Shown one piece after another: positions 52,919 through 62,833 of a DNA stretch of 64,000 nucleotides. Made by a program: the position numbers and the translations under genes. The notes below the pieces were generated by a model that was not told where the DNA came from, did no database searches, and saw nothing but the letters and a program-made list of their open reading frames with translations. Every line of letters starts with the position of its first letter. The first letter of the stretch is position 1. Origin of the DNA: JAOZHU01 sp964632845 (GTDB lineage: Archaea; Thermoproteota; Bathyarchaeia; Bathyarchaeales; Bathycorpusculaceae); the NCBI GenBank assembly GCA_964632845.1, contig CAZWDU010000008.1:1-64000 (forward strand), written 5' to 3'.

Positions 52919-53653
52919 CTATTTTTGTCTCAGCATCACTTTCATGATATACGTAAAAAAAGCTACTATTTCTGTTAGAGAAAGTTTTGATTTTCCTTTT
53001 TTCCTATTCTCAAAAATTATCGGGGTTTCGCCTACCTGTAAGTTATGAAGTTTCGCTTGTCTAATTGTTTCAATTTGAATCTCGTAAGTTTGGCTGTGGA
53101 GTTTGGGCAAAACGTGCTGAACGCATCTTTGGGAGTAGCATCTGAAACCGCTTGTAAAATCGTTTATCCGAATGTGTATAAGCGAACCCGCGATTCTGTT
53201 TGCGACAATACTTGTTATTCGCCTGAGCACGGTCCAACCCTTAACTATACCGCCGTCACAGTACCTGCTACCTACAACTAGGTCATAGCCAGTTTTTGCG
53301 AAGTCTAAAAGCCTAGGAATATCCTTGGGGCTATGGGAGTAATCAGCGTCCATGGTTATTATATACTTGGGAGGGTTGGGCTGAGATAGGAGAAGTTCAA
53401 AACCGTCTCTAATCGCCGTGCCAAGTCCCATTTTGCGGGGGCGCTTCAACAAAAGTATGTTACCATATTTTTCGTTCAGCTTTTCAACAATGCTCCGAGT
53501 TTCATCTGGACTCGAATCATCTATAACCAACAACACTAAATCAAGATTCAAACCTTCAATTGTCTGAATGAGACCATCTATGTTTTCGGCCTCACAGTAA
53601 GTTGGAGCGATTACCGCCACATCTGGAATTATCCGCATTTCTGATTTTGACAA
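52919..53653 (-). CDS. polyprenol-phosphate mannosyltransferase-like GT2
   Basis: A 244-aa GT-A enzyme of the dolichol-phosphate-mannose synthase family: VAVIAPTYCEAENIDGLI, LVIDDSSPDET, metal-binding YIITMDADYSHSP, VVGSRYCDGG, NDFTSGFRCYS. It makes lipid-linked sugar for surface-glycan assembly on the membrane. No TM of its own beyond a short C-terminal hydrophobic stretch. Opens the glycan locus. Confidence 0.92.
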   Translation of the reverse strand: MSKSEMRIIPDVAVIAPTYCEAENIDGLIQTIEGLNLDLVLLVIDDSSPDETRSIVEKLNEKYGNILLLKRPRKMGLGTAIRDGFELLLSQPNPPKYIITMDADYSHSPKDIPRLLDFAKTGYDLVVGSRYCDGGIVKGWTVLRRITSIVANRIAGSLIHIRINDFTSGFRCYSQRCVQHVLPKLHSQTYEIQIETIRQAKLHNLQVGETPIIFENRKKGKSKLSLTEIVAFFTYIMKVMLRQK

Positions 53654-53870
53654 GGGTTAATCAGCCCATTAATGGTGAGCTAATATATCAAATTTTTGAT
53701 ACAAGAGAATAAAAATGTCATGCATACAGCCAACTGGCTATTAACGCGATCAATCGAAGTTAAACAAGGGCAAAAGTCAGTTTTCAAATAGCAAGCTGCT
53801 CTATAATGTTCCATGGAAAGTATTAAAAAGAGAGATTTATTTATCATCTGTATTCAACGGAGATGACGAA

Positions 53871-54965
53871 GTGGAGTTCACTTTTGCTTGCGACGTAATG
53901 ATGGATCTTGGGGGTTCAATAAGACCAGCCATATGCTTAGCCAACAGACTAATCTCAGATGGACATAAGGTTTCTGCAGTATCACCAGTTATGTCAAAGT
54001 TTGTTGAAAAGCGTCTACGTGCAAGCAACATAGTGCCTATAAATCTGCATGCTAAGCTGGTTGCCAGAAATTTGGGAAGTTCTTTATTATGGCTTGAAGC
54101 ATGGGCACGAGAAGCTTTTTTAAAGTTAAATTCAAGGCATATCAATAATGGACCGTACGTACTGAATTTTTCACAGTTGCTTTCTGCACCATCGTTGGTT
54201 TGGTATTTACAAGGACCACCGTCTATTGCGCTGAAAGATTCAGAGAAAGAGTTTCCAGTCGGCTTCAGAGTTGCCTATAGCGTCTTGAAAAACTTCATCA
54301 CACATGCAGATGAAAAACTTGTCAGTCGCATGAGTGAGATTTCACAATTCATTATCGCTAACTCCAAGTATTGCGCATCAATGTATTCCAGTCTTGGAGT
54401 TAAGAGTAACGATATGATTTATCCACCAATTGATTGCAAGGTGTTTCAGCCCTCAACGCCTAATCCATCTGCTGATTACGTTTTGACATATTTTGGGAAA
54501 GAAACCAAATTTTCAGTTATTAAAAGAGCGGCTAGAATGGGCATTAAATTTAAGGCCTTCGGTGCTAAAATGGAGTTTCTCGACAGGAAAGTTATTGGGC
54601 AGCCTAACATCGAGTTTTTGGGAAGACTCTCCTTCAGTGAACTGGTGGACGCTTACTCGAATGCCCTTTTTACACTATTCCCGTTCACCCATGAGCCTTT
54701 CGGCTACGTGCCTCTCGAAAGCATGACCTGCGGAACGCCGACGCTCACTTACAATTTGCAAGGTCCCAGTGAGTACATGATCGATAAATGCACAGGTTGG
54801 CTTGTACAATCAGACGAGGAGCTTGTACAGAAAGCCGTCAAGCTATGGAAGGATGGATATCCTTCTCGTATGCGGATGAACTGTGTTAAAGAAGCCAAGA
54901 AATTTGACAAGAAAGTCTATCTTGAAAAGTGGTTGAGAGTGTTAAATGGTTTGTGCGGTGGATAA
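53871..54965 (+). CDS. GT4-family glycosyltransferase
   Basis: A 364-aa GT-B enzyme. GTG 53871 follows GGAGATG. The C-terminal donor site reads FTHEPFGYVPLESMTCGTPTLTYN. The N-terminal half holds the SIRPAICLANRLISDGH acceptor-side motif. Probably adds a sugar to a lipid-linked glycan at the cytoplasmic face. Confidence 0.88.
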   Translation: MEFTFACDVMMDLGGSIRPAICLANRLISDGHKVSAVSPVMSKFVEKRLRASNIVPINLHAKLVARNLGSSLLWLEAWAREAFLKLNSRHINNGPYVLNFSQLLSAPSLVWYLQGPPSIALKDSEKEFPVGFRVAYSVLKNFITHADEKLVSRMSEISQFIIANSKYCASMYSSLGVKSNDMIYPPIDCKVFQPSTPNPSADYVLTYFGKETKFSVIKRAARMGIKFKAFGAKMEFLDRKVIGQPNIEFLGRLSFSELVDAYSNALFTLFPFTHEPFGYVPLESMTCGTPTLTYNLQGPSEYMIDKCTGWLVQSDEELVQKAVKLWKDGYPSRMRMNCVKEAKKFDKKVYLEKWLRVLNGLCGG

Positions 54966-55012
54966 CTCCCGTTATCATTAACTAAATGGCAGCGCCAAAA
55001 AAGTGAAGAACC

Positions 55013-56032
55013 TTGAGGATTCTGCAGTTAATCAGCGAGAAACCGCCTGTTAAGAGTGGGTTTGGGAGGGTTATAGGTAGACTTGCAGAGGAACTTGAGG
55101 AGTTGGGATACAACGTTGATGTGTTGTCTACCTCCGACTGCCACTTCAAGACCGTTGGAGAGATTAAACTCGTTCTGGACACGAGAAATATAAACAAATG
55201 CGCAGCGGGCAACTACGATGTCATAAACATTCATGGGCATACGCCTACTTTTTCGGACAGACTGCTGGTGAAACTGAAGCTGTCTGGCAGAAGAGTTGTG
55301 TATACGCTTCATTGCCTTGTTAACTATTACTTTAAGCCCTTCACAGCGCTGTATAATAGCGTGTTTAATAACGTTCTGCTTAAACGCGCAGATGCAGTTG
55401 TAGTCAGTTCTAAATCATATTACGACATGGTGCATGGATGCTCTAGGAAGTATGTTGTGCCGTGGGGCGTGGACGTTAACGAATTCTCGGGCAGCAGAAT
55501 ACCACATGAAGGGTACAGGTTGCTTTTTGTTGGTCAGATGCGGCCTTATAAGGGATTAAAGGTGCTTCTACGGGCTGCGAAGGACATTGATGCACAATTA
55601 AGTGTGGTGGGTGATGGACCTGATAGAGTAAGATATGAGGAGTATGCCCGAAAATTGGATGCCAAAAACGTTCATTTTTATGGTGCGGTTTCGGATAAGG
55701 TGTTGAGACAGATGTATCTCAGCAGTGATGTTTTGGCACTTCCGAGTGTGAGTTTGAATGAGGCATTCGGTCTCGTAACATTAGAGGCTGCGGCTGCAGG
55801 TTGTGCAGTAGTGGCGTCAGATTTGCTTGGGTTGAGGGATATGGTTAAAGAGTTTGGATTAGTCGTTAGACCAAATGATTCACAGAGTCTTAGGGAAGCA
55901 CTCTTGAGTTTAAGAGATGAAGTTGTTAGGGAGAAATATGTAACGAGGGGAAAATGTGTTGCGGCAAAGCATAGTTGGCACAAAGTAGCTAAAGAGTACG
56001 CCAAAATATATGAAACAGTTGCGGAAGCGTAG
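55013..56032 (+). CDS. GT4-family glycosyltransferase
   Basis: A 339-aa GT-B enzyme from TTG 55013. SEKPPVKSGFGRVIGRLAEE at the start, INIHGHTP, LLFVGQMRPYKGLKVLLRA, and donor site SVSLNEAFGLVTLEAAAAG with the E-x7-E type pattern. Follows the previous GT gene by about 50 bp. Confidence 0.92.
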   Translation: MRILQLISEKPPVKSGFGRVIGRLAEELEELGYNVDVLSTSDCHFKTVGEIKLVLDTRNINKCAAGNYDVINIHGHTPTFSDRLLVKLKLSGRRVVYTLHCLVNYYFKPFTALYNSVFNNVLLKRADAVVVSSKSYYDMVHGCSRKYVVPWGVDVNEFSGSRIPHEGYRLLFVGQMRPYKGLKVLLRAAKDIDAQLSVVGDGPDRVRYEEYARKLDAKNVHFYGAVSDKVLRQMYLSSDVLALPSVSLNEAFGLVTLEAAAAGCAVVASDLLGLRDMVKEFGLVVRPNDSQSLREALLSLRDEVVREKYVTRGKCVAAKHSWHKVAKEYAKIYETVAEA

Positions 56033-56209
56033 ACCAGTTTGATTATAACCTCCAGAGCGTTAAGTGCACGCAAGTGTATTTCACCGTGTCTCTGCAGCAC
56101 TATAATCGCAATTAGCGTTCTGTTGCCCATTTTACTGACGCATCGTAAAAACTATGAACATTCAATATTCGCTGGATCTTAACAAGAATAGCCTAAAGGA
56201 GATATATCA

Positions 56210-58453
56210 TTGAATAGGAAATTGCTGTTAGCCCTTTTCGTTGGCTATTCAATTGCTGTCGCAGTTTCCTGTGTGGCCCCCATGGGATTAAATGACACGG
56301 AATGGTACAGTTTTTATTCGTATTTGGATATGCATGGAGCTACACCTTACGTTGACGTTAGGGAAGGCTATCCACCTCTTGGTTTTTTGGTGTATACACC
56401 GCTTTACTACGCGTTCCGTGATAACATAGCGGCTTTCTCGTATGGCTTTAGAGCGTTAAACGGAGCGTTTTTGGTTGCCATGTTGTTCACGTTTTATCTT
56501 ATAATGAAGGCGCTACATGATGAAAAGAAGGCTTTGAAGCTTTCACTGTTTTATGCGGTTCTTCCATCAGTGCTTATAGCAAATACTTATTCTAATGATG
56601 TTGTAGCTTTGCTTCCGGCAGCGCTTGCGATCTACATGATTGTGAAGAAGAAAGCGCTACCTTGTGGCGTGCTACTGGGTTTAGCTACGCTTGGCAAGGG
56701 TTTTCCAGCTTTGCTGCTTATACCAGCACTCATAGCCTTCACAGATTTAAGGGACAGGATAAAACTGGTAAGTTCCACTGTGCTTATTCTAGTTTTTACG
56801 AGCTTGCCATTTGCGCTCATAAACCCTCTCACATATTTGTCTACTTTCACGCATGTTGGTTCTAGAGGTCCATGGGAGACGGTGTGGGCGATTGGTGATG
56901 GATACTTTAGTCACGGCGGCTTGCTTCACCCCTTTTTTGACAAGTTCTTCTATCACTTCAATTTGTTGAATATGTATCCAGTGAGCCATTATGACCACGC
57001 AATCTACACGTGGAATTTCGACCAATTGCCCAACATCCTAACTTTTCTGCAATTAGCCACCGTTATCGTAATCTCATTAGCGTATATAGGGCGCAAGAAA
57101 GAGGATGCTGTTCCATTGTGCGGTTTACTCTACATTGGCTACATGCTGTTCTTCAAAGGCTACAGCACACAGTTCGCTGTCTCCACACCTTTCTACGTGT
57201 TGCTGGCAACAGCTACGGGTGCACCCCTGCTCTTTCTCATACCCTTAGAGGTAAGCCACATCACGCAGATACTATCTTGGAACGCGCAAGCCTTTGCACC
57301 AGAGTTCCTAAGAAACGAACATTTGCTAATGCTTGTGTCAGCGGTGATACTAAGAAGCATTGTGTTTGCAGCGCTAATAGCTACCGCCTTTAGGGGTTCA
57401 CAGTTCAGTTTCAAGCCTGTGGCAAGTGCGGCGAGACGCTGTGTCTCTTATTTGAAGTTGCTCAGGGATAAATGGTTAGTTTTGGCTGTATCCGCTATGA
57501 TAGTAATGGCATTAATCAGCACTGCATCATTATGCAGCTATATGAATAGCAGCGCAGGTTTCAGATCTTTCAATGAAACTATAAGCGTTACACAATCAGA
57601 ATGGCAGAAAATGACCATTGATGGCTTAGAAGATGGCGACCAGATTATGATTAGGCTCGCCACAAACACATGGCTTGACGCAGAATTGGCTAACTCAACA
57701 GTGCAAGTGGAGCAAGGCATTAGGAACCCGTACAGTTTAAAGGATTCCTTCAACGAGACCATGCTGTTTTTCAGGGCAGATTCTGAAACATGCAGTTTAA
57801 TGTTCAAAATGAAACATGCACAAATTCCGTTCAGGGTTACTGAAGGACTGGAAGAGGATCTTAGTGTAGACGTGACCAGCGAAGACTCGGCGCTTACGTT
57901 TAGACTTAAAGATGCAGGCGTAGACGGTAATGCAAGCATGTTTACGATGGCGTACCCCATCAGCGTCAATGTTGATAATAATTTCGTTCTAAAACTCAAA
58001 TACAAACTGATTGAAGGCAACGAATCCAATATTTGGGTGTATGTGTTTGATGACACAGATGAGTGGCTATACCCCTATGCTGCTTCTGAAGATTTCGTTT
58101 TAACACCTGAAACCAAGGATTTGCATGGTTACGCGAACCTGTTGGGCGATAATGTATCGCTTGTGGAAATCTCTATACTGTTGGAGGATAATGAAGCAGC
58201 CATTCTCAGGCTGGAGGAACTAAGCGTCAGCGGCAGTGAAAACTATAATGTTGAGTTATACGCGTTTCCTAGCGCGGAAATAGACTATGAAGTGTTTATA
58301 GAGAGAGATTTCAAACCGTCCATCGATTATGCACTTGCTTCAATCGCGATGGTGGCATTTGGCGCAGTTGCAATTTGGTGCTTGTACAGAAAAGTGGAAC
58401 GCGTGCAAAAGTACAGTGTGGATGAAAGAAGTTCACAGCAGCTCAAAGTATAG
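56210..58453 (+). CDS. GT-C-type membrane glycosyltransferase with ectodomain
   Basis: A 747-aa protein. About 11-12 TM segments lie in residues 1-440 with a GT-C-like loop (GLNDTEWYSFYSYLDMHGAT; VREGYPPLGFLVYTPLYYAF), an extracytoplasmic domain of about 250 residues rich in NST/NET sequons follows, and a last TM sits near 710. TTG 56210 follows GGAGAT. It would transfer sugar from lipid-phosphate donors outside the membrane. It overlaps the convergent GT4 gene by 21 bp. Confidence 0.82.
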   Translation: MNRKLLLALFVGYSIAVAVSCVAPMGLNDTEWYSFYSYLDMHGATPYVDVREGYPPLGFLVYTPLYYAFRDNIAAFSYGFRALNGAFLVAMLFTFYLIMKALHDEKKALKLSLFYAVLPSVLIANTYSNDVVALLPAALAIYMIVKKKALPCGVLLGLATLGKGFPALLLIPALIAFTDLRDRIKLVSSTVLILVFTSLPFALINPLTYLSTFTHVGSRGPWETVWAIGDGYFSHGGLLHPFFDKFFYHFNLLNMYPVSHYDHAIYTWNFDQLPNILTFLQLATVIVISLAYIGRKKEDAVPLCGLLYIGYMLFFKGYSTQFAVSTPFYVLLATATGAPLLFLIPLEVSHITQILSWNAQAFAPEFLRNEHLLMLVSAVILRSIVFAALIATAFRGSQFSFKPVASAARRCVSYLKLLRDKWLVLAVSAMIVMALISTASLCSYMNSSAGFRSFNETISVTQSEWQKMTIDGLEDGDQIMIRLATNTWLDAELANSTVQVEQGIRNPYSLKDSFNETMLFFRADSETCSLMFKMKHAQIPFRVTEGLEEDLSVDVTSEDSALTFRLKDAGVDGNASMFTMAYPISVNVDNNFVLKLKYKLIEGNESNIWVYVFDDTDEWLYPYAASEDFVLTPETKDLHGYANLLGDNVSLVEISILLEDNEAAILRLEELSVSGSENYNVELYAFPSAEIDYEVFIERDFKPSIDYALASIAMVAFGAVAIWCLYRKVERVQKYSVDERSSQQLKV

Positions 58454-59590
58454 CTGATGATATTTTTCAGCTATCTTTTCCCAAGAAAAGCGTTCCACTG
58501 TTGTTTCTCGGGCTTTCTTGCCGAGCCTGTGTCTTTCTTGGGGATCGTTTATGAGCCTCGTGATTTCTGCGGCAAGAGTTTCTGAGTCTGCTGGGGGAAC
58601 AAGGATACCGTTTTCTCCATTTTGGATGATCTCAGCTGCTCCACCAGCGTTAGTAGCGATTACTGGTTTGCCGCATGCCATTGCTTCTACTACTGCTTTT
58701 CCGAAGGGTTCGCCTAAAGTTGGGAAACAGAATATGTCACAACGGTTATAGTAAGCGGGCATTTTGGAGTTAGGTACGAATCCTGCGAACTTTACGTGGT
58801 TTTCGACTTGGAGAGTTTTTGCTAAGGTTATTAGTGATTCTTTTTGGGCGCCTTCGCCGACGAGGGTTAATTTGGCGTTTATTTTGTTTCGCCTGACATT
58901 TGCTATGGCGTGTATCAGGAATGGAATGCCCTTCAAAGCGTATAGTGAACCTGCGTAGAGGATTTCGAATTCTTTTTGTTGTTCAGTTTTTTGGGTGGGT
59001 TTGAATGTTGCTGTGTCAACACCGAAGGGTATGGTGGATATTTTTTCTTTGGTGACCCAGGGAGTGTATAATTTTTTTACTTGGTTGGTTACAGTGATTA
59101 TACGTGTTGTTTTTTGGATTGTTTTTTTGTGGAGTTTTGAGGTTATGGGTAGGAGGATTTTTTCGTTTAGGGGTCGTGGGTAGTAGTGTGCTGAGAGGGG
59201 ACCAAAAACGAAGGGTTGCGGCAGGTTTTGGGTGAGTAAGGCTACTGGGCTGAAGGTGTAGTTGTAGACTGCGGGGAGCATGTGATGTATGAGTTGTATG
59301 TTTTTTTCTTTGAGAAGTTTTTTGGTTTTTGCTAGACTTCGGATGAGGAATTCGGTGTGCAGAGTGTATTTGTGTATCGTATTGCTTGTTGGTGAGTTAG
59401 GGAGTGAGCCGACTTGGTGGAAGGTGACGTTGTTTAGGGGTTTGCGTATGCGGATGTAGGGTGATAGGGCTTCGAATTCGTATCCGTATTTTGCCATGTG
59501 TTTGAATAGTTGGTAGCAGTGAGTGCCTTCGCTGGTTATAAGGTAGTCTGATAAGATGTGGGCTGCAGATGTGACGAGTATTTTGGGCAT
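58433..59590 (-). CDS. GT4-family glycosyltransferase
   Basis: A 385-aa GT-B enzyme: KISTIPFGVDTATFKP, EILYAGSLYALKGIPFLIHA, donor site FPTLGEPFGKAVVEAMACGKPVIATNAGG. All features of an active GT4 are present. Its N-terminal half is unusually A/Lys-Asn-Thr-rich compared with neighbouring GT genes, which may mark separate acquisition. Confidence 0.92.
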   Translation of the reverse strand: MPKILVTSAAHILSDYLITSEGTHCYQLFKHMAKYGYEFEALSPYIRIRKPLNNVTFHQVGSLPNSPTSNTIHKYTLHTEFLIRSLAKTKKLLKEKNIQLIHHMLPAVYNYTFSPVALLTQNLPQPFVFGPLSAHYYPRPLNEKILLPITSKLHKKTIQKTTRIITVTNQVKKLYTPWVTKEKISTIPFGVDTATFKPTQKTEQQKEFEILYAGSLYALKGIPFLIHAIANVRRNKINAKLTLVGEGAQKESLITLAKTLQVENHVKFAGFVPNSKMPAYYNRCDIFCFPTLGEPFGKAVVEAMACGKPVIATNAGGAAEIIQNGENGILVPPADSETLAAEITRLINDPQERHRLGKKARETTVERFSWEKIAEKYHQLYFELL

Positions 59591-59842
59591 GTTGCTCTGA
59601 GAGTAGTTTGAGAAAGTGGGATTTAGACCTATTGATTCTTAATTAAAGGCGCGTGTTTAGGTTTTGAGCGCTCGCGTGTTCCATGCCTGTTTTTTTTCTT
59701 TTTGGCTGTGGAAAACAAATTGGTAATTTTCAGTAACTTTTTGTTACTTATGGTTGCTGGCGGTGGTTTGTGGTGAGTAAACGAAAAAGTTTTAGGAGAA
59801 TTGAAATGTTCTATAAGTACGTCATAGAGAGAGTGGTTAAAA

Positions 59843-61702
59843 ATGATGCAAAAAGGGTCGGGGATAATGATGTTGTTGCTTATGGCAAACCTCTTTTCAT
59901 ATTTGATCATTGGTTCAGTCTCGTTATTGCCAGCAGATTCGACTCAAGGTGATTCAACCGAAATTTTCAACGTAGGTTTAATCATTCACGATATGACGAC
60001 ATATGAAAGACAACTGTGTATGGATTGGATAAGCCAGTTTGATCCGTTTACGAAATGGAATTTTATCTTGTGGACACCTTACAAGAACTTAGAGGATGCG
60101 ACTTTTGTCAATTTTCTCAAGGCTAGAGGCTTATTGCTTGGTGCCGACGGCTATATGCAGAGCGCACCATTGAACCAAAGAGAAAGCAACATTGATGTTA
60201 TGGTTAGTACTTTCGACGCTTACAATGTGTCGCTTAATGGTTTTTTTATGTTTCAGCCTGACACGTACACGTTGAATTATGCTTACTCTCGGTACGGCTT
60301 TGAATATTATGTGGGATACTGTTTTGAGCAGTACGTAATAGATTATATGACGATGAAGGGAGGCTGGCAATTGCCATACTATCACAATTCTGAACATGCG
60401 TTAAGACCTGCGGAAGATGAGGGGGGGCTGGTTGTTTTTCCACACAGTACATGGGACTGGGTAAGTAGTTTGACATACAGTCATCATTTGAATACTCATA
60501 TTTTAGATGCATATCGATGTCTCGATTCCAATTCTTCTCAGGCAGTAAACTACTGTCTCGGACTGATTAACGAAAGCCTCGCTTGTTCTGAGCCTTTTGG
60601 CTATGCGTGCACCATGTTTGAGTGGGAGTTGGTGAAGAATGATCATGATCTTATTGAGGTTGCTACAGAATACTATCAGCAAATCATCAATCAATACAGT
60701 TCGATTTGCCAATTATATAATGAAACAACTTCGTGGTTTAAATCGCATTACGATAAAACTCCTGCATACCATGTGGAATTTACCTCTCCTTACGATGGGA
60801 AACAAGTCGGGTGGTATTTAGACCTCAACTACCGTATTGCTCGTGTGGAAAACTATGTTAAAAGCTACGTTATTTTTACTGGTCAAAGTGAATATTGGTT
60901 AAGTCATGTTTGCAATGTGAATTTTGCTGAAGTGCCGGATGAAACTAACTGCATTGATAACAGTTTAGAATTTGAAATTGACGATTTGGGTGGTGGATTT
61001 GACCGAGATTCACCGAAAGGAGGTGCCGTGTATTATGCAGGAAATTTGGCAGATTTTCCGTCTTTTAATCCAGTCTCACAATTAAAGTTAGCGATTGAAG
61101 CGGCTGAAGATCAGGTGTATTTTATCTATGCTGATTCTCAGCGTATGAATAGGTCAGTTGCAGTCTATGATGTGGTTTCAGGCAGCATTGTTTATGGCAT
61201 GTGCCAAAACATGCAGAATCAAGACTTTGATACCAACCCAATTTGGGTCTCTCAAAATGAGACAGACCGAGGACGCCTATTGTTGCAGAATCAAACTGTT
61301 CTAATGTTTGGCGGACCTTGCCCGAATTGGTGCGTTAGTTATCTTGAAGAGCAACGTTTGACGCCGATATATTTTGTCGAGGAGCAGCAAAGCGATGGAA
61401 GGCACTTTAAATTTGTAGAAAATTTCACAGGTGCAGTTAAAGTTGACGAGCTTGCAGATAGCATTGACTTTGGACATGAAGATTACTTTGTAGTCATGAG
61501 TTCAGTTGACCAGAACGATAACTGTGTGTTTGTAAGCTACGGGTTTGACTGGAAAGGAACATGGAGCGCTGGCATTTACCTCAAAGCAATGTACTCCAAC
61601 ATACAAACGTACACTAATTTCTACTATATTTTTCATTGGGTTGACTTAAATGCTGATGGTGTACCTCAACTAAACGAGATGGCACAGACCGCTATTGACT
61701 GA
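59843..61702 (+). CDS. secreted protein of unknown function
   Basis: A 619-aa protein with a signal peptide (IMMLLLMANLFSYLIIGSVSLLPA) and no further TM. The N-terminal part (FNVGLIIHDMTTYERQLCMDW; LNGFFMFQPDTYTLNYAYSRYGFEYYVGYCFEQY) has the feel of a (beta/alpha) sugar-active fold, but no family was recognised. The second half is beta-rich with many Asn sequons. One LNADGVPQLNE Ca-type loop is near the end. High Tyr, Trp and Cys. It lies inside the glycan locus, so it may be a glycan-processing enzyme or surface protein. Confidence 0.7.
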   Translation: MMQKGSGIMMLLLMANLFSYLIIGSVSLLPADSTQGDSTEIFNVGLIIHDMTTYERQLCMDWISQFDPFTKWNFILWTPYKNLEDATFVNFLKARGLLLGADGYMQSAPLNQRESNIDVMVSTFDAYNVSLNGFFMFQPDTYTLNYAYSRYGFEYYVGYCFEQYVIDYMTMKGGWQLPYYHNSEHALRPAEDEGGLVVFPHSTWDWVSSLTYSHHLNTHILDAYRCLDSNSSQAVNYCLGLINESLACSEPFGYACTMFEWELVKNDHDLIEVATEYYQQIINQYSSICQLYNETTSWFKSHYDKTPAYHVEFTSPYDGKQVGWYLDLNYRIARVENYVKSYVIFTGQSEYWLSHVCNVNFAEVPDETNCIDNSLEFEIDDLGGGFDRDSPKGGAVYYAGNLADFPSFNPVSQLKLAIEAAEDQVYFIYADSQRMNRSVAVYDVVSGSIVYGMCQNMQNQDFDTNPIWVSQNETDRGRLLLQNQTVLMFGGPCPNWCVSYLEEQRLTPIYFVEEQQSDGRHFKFVENFTGAVKVDELADSIDFGHEDYFVVMSSVDQNDNCVFVSYGFDWKGTWSAGIYLKAMYSNIQTYTNFYYIFHWVDLNADGVPQLNEMAQTAID

Positions 61703-61763
61703 AAATAGCCTAGAAGCGAACAGGGAAAATGTGCTATCTCGGTATTTTCTTCTCTGCGTTTTT

Positions 61764-62396
61764 CTACGAGAAACCTGAATTCTGTTTGACTAGCATTAGT
61801 ACATAAGTTTTAGTAAGTGCTATTTTATTGAAAGGCGAACGTGATAAGTGGTGGCTTAGGGTATTTGCTAGTCGCATGGAGGTTTCTGTTGCGGGTATTT
61901 TTAGTTTATCCAGAATTTCGCATGGTAAAAAGAAATAGAGCGTATTGTGAAAAGTAGTCTCATATCCGTAGTTTTTCAGAGCAGTTTTTACCCAGAGACT
62001 TTGAATTTTTGAGATGTGTGCGGGGTTTTTCCTGCCGAGTAGTTCCATAACTTTTTCGTCTGGGAAAGTTAGAACTATTACTTTCTTGCTTGCGCGCGCA
62101 AGTTCTTTTATGGCTTTTAGCGGTGAATTTAAGTGTTCTAGGACCTCGGAGCATAGAACTATGTCGAATGAGCTGTCTTTGAATGGGAGATGGGTGGCGT
62201 CGGCACAGATGTAGTCGGCGTTTGGTGTCTTTGCGGCTTTTTTTAAGCTTTGAGGGTTCAGTTCGCATCCGACATAATTGGATTTGCCTATGGTTTTTTG
62301 GTAAGTTCCACTTCCGCAGCCAATATCCAATATTCGACCGTTTTTTGATGGTTTACTTAAGGCTATTAGTTTGGCTACTTCGTTAAAACGTTGCAA
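61764..62396 (-). CDS. class I SAM-dependent methyltransferase
   Basis: A 210-aa Rossmann methyltransferase: motif I ILDIGCGSGTYQ, GCELNPQSL, ICADATHLPFKDSSFDIVLCSEVLEHL. Sequence pattern is that of the UbiE/small-molecule group. In this locus it may methylate a glycan or lipid. Confidence 0.9.
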   Translation of the reverse strand: MQRFNEVAKLIALSKPSKNGRILDIGCGSGTYQKTIGKSNYVGCELNPQSLKKAAKTPNADYICADATHLPFKDSSFDIVLCSEVLEHLNSPLKAIKELARASKKVIVLTFPDEKVMELLGRKNPAHISKIQSLWVKTALKNYGYETTFHNTLYFFLPCEILDKLKIPATETSMRLANTLSHHLSRSPFNKIALTKTYVLMLVKQNSGFS

Positions 62397-62833
62397 GTGA
62401 TAGTATCGAGTTTGCCAAGAGCCTGCTTTATACTGGGGTATATCTTCGCTCCGCTGCGTATCGCATCACATCTTAATTCGTTAAGTGGAATTTCGCACTC
62501 TTAAATTCACCCTTTGACTTGAAAGTGGTATGGGATGTGGAGGAAAAACAAGAAAATGTTGTTTCATCAGAATCATGCGGGCTAACTTCAAGTTTCTCAA
62601 TTGTTTTCCATCTCAAATTCGTTTACAGCGTCTTTTTAGAGAATGATGAACTTGCATGTATGGGAAAGCTGTGTTTCACAAATTTCCGGCGAACACTAAG
62701 AGTCAGAACACTTTAAAGCTACTTTTCAGCTATGGCTGTAGCAGGCTGGCATGAAAAATTTTGGGCGAGGGTTAAAGCAAATAATATATGGTGAATGTTA
62801 AATAATCCTTAAACTAAGCGAGTTTGGTAAAGT
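62397..62833. other. intergenic region before the last gene
   Basis: About 437 bp. A 65-codon frame at 62519-62716 lacks an RBS and recognisable features and is probably chance. ATAATATAT (62781-62789) is a TATA candidate for the GTG start at 62834. Confidence 0.45.

Noticed and set aside
62519..62716. 65-codon frame before the last gene
   Set aside because: No RBS and no coherent protein features; it lies in probable promoter DNA.
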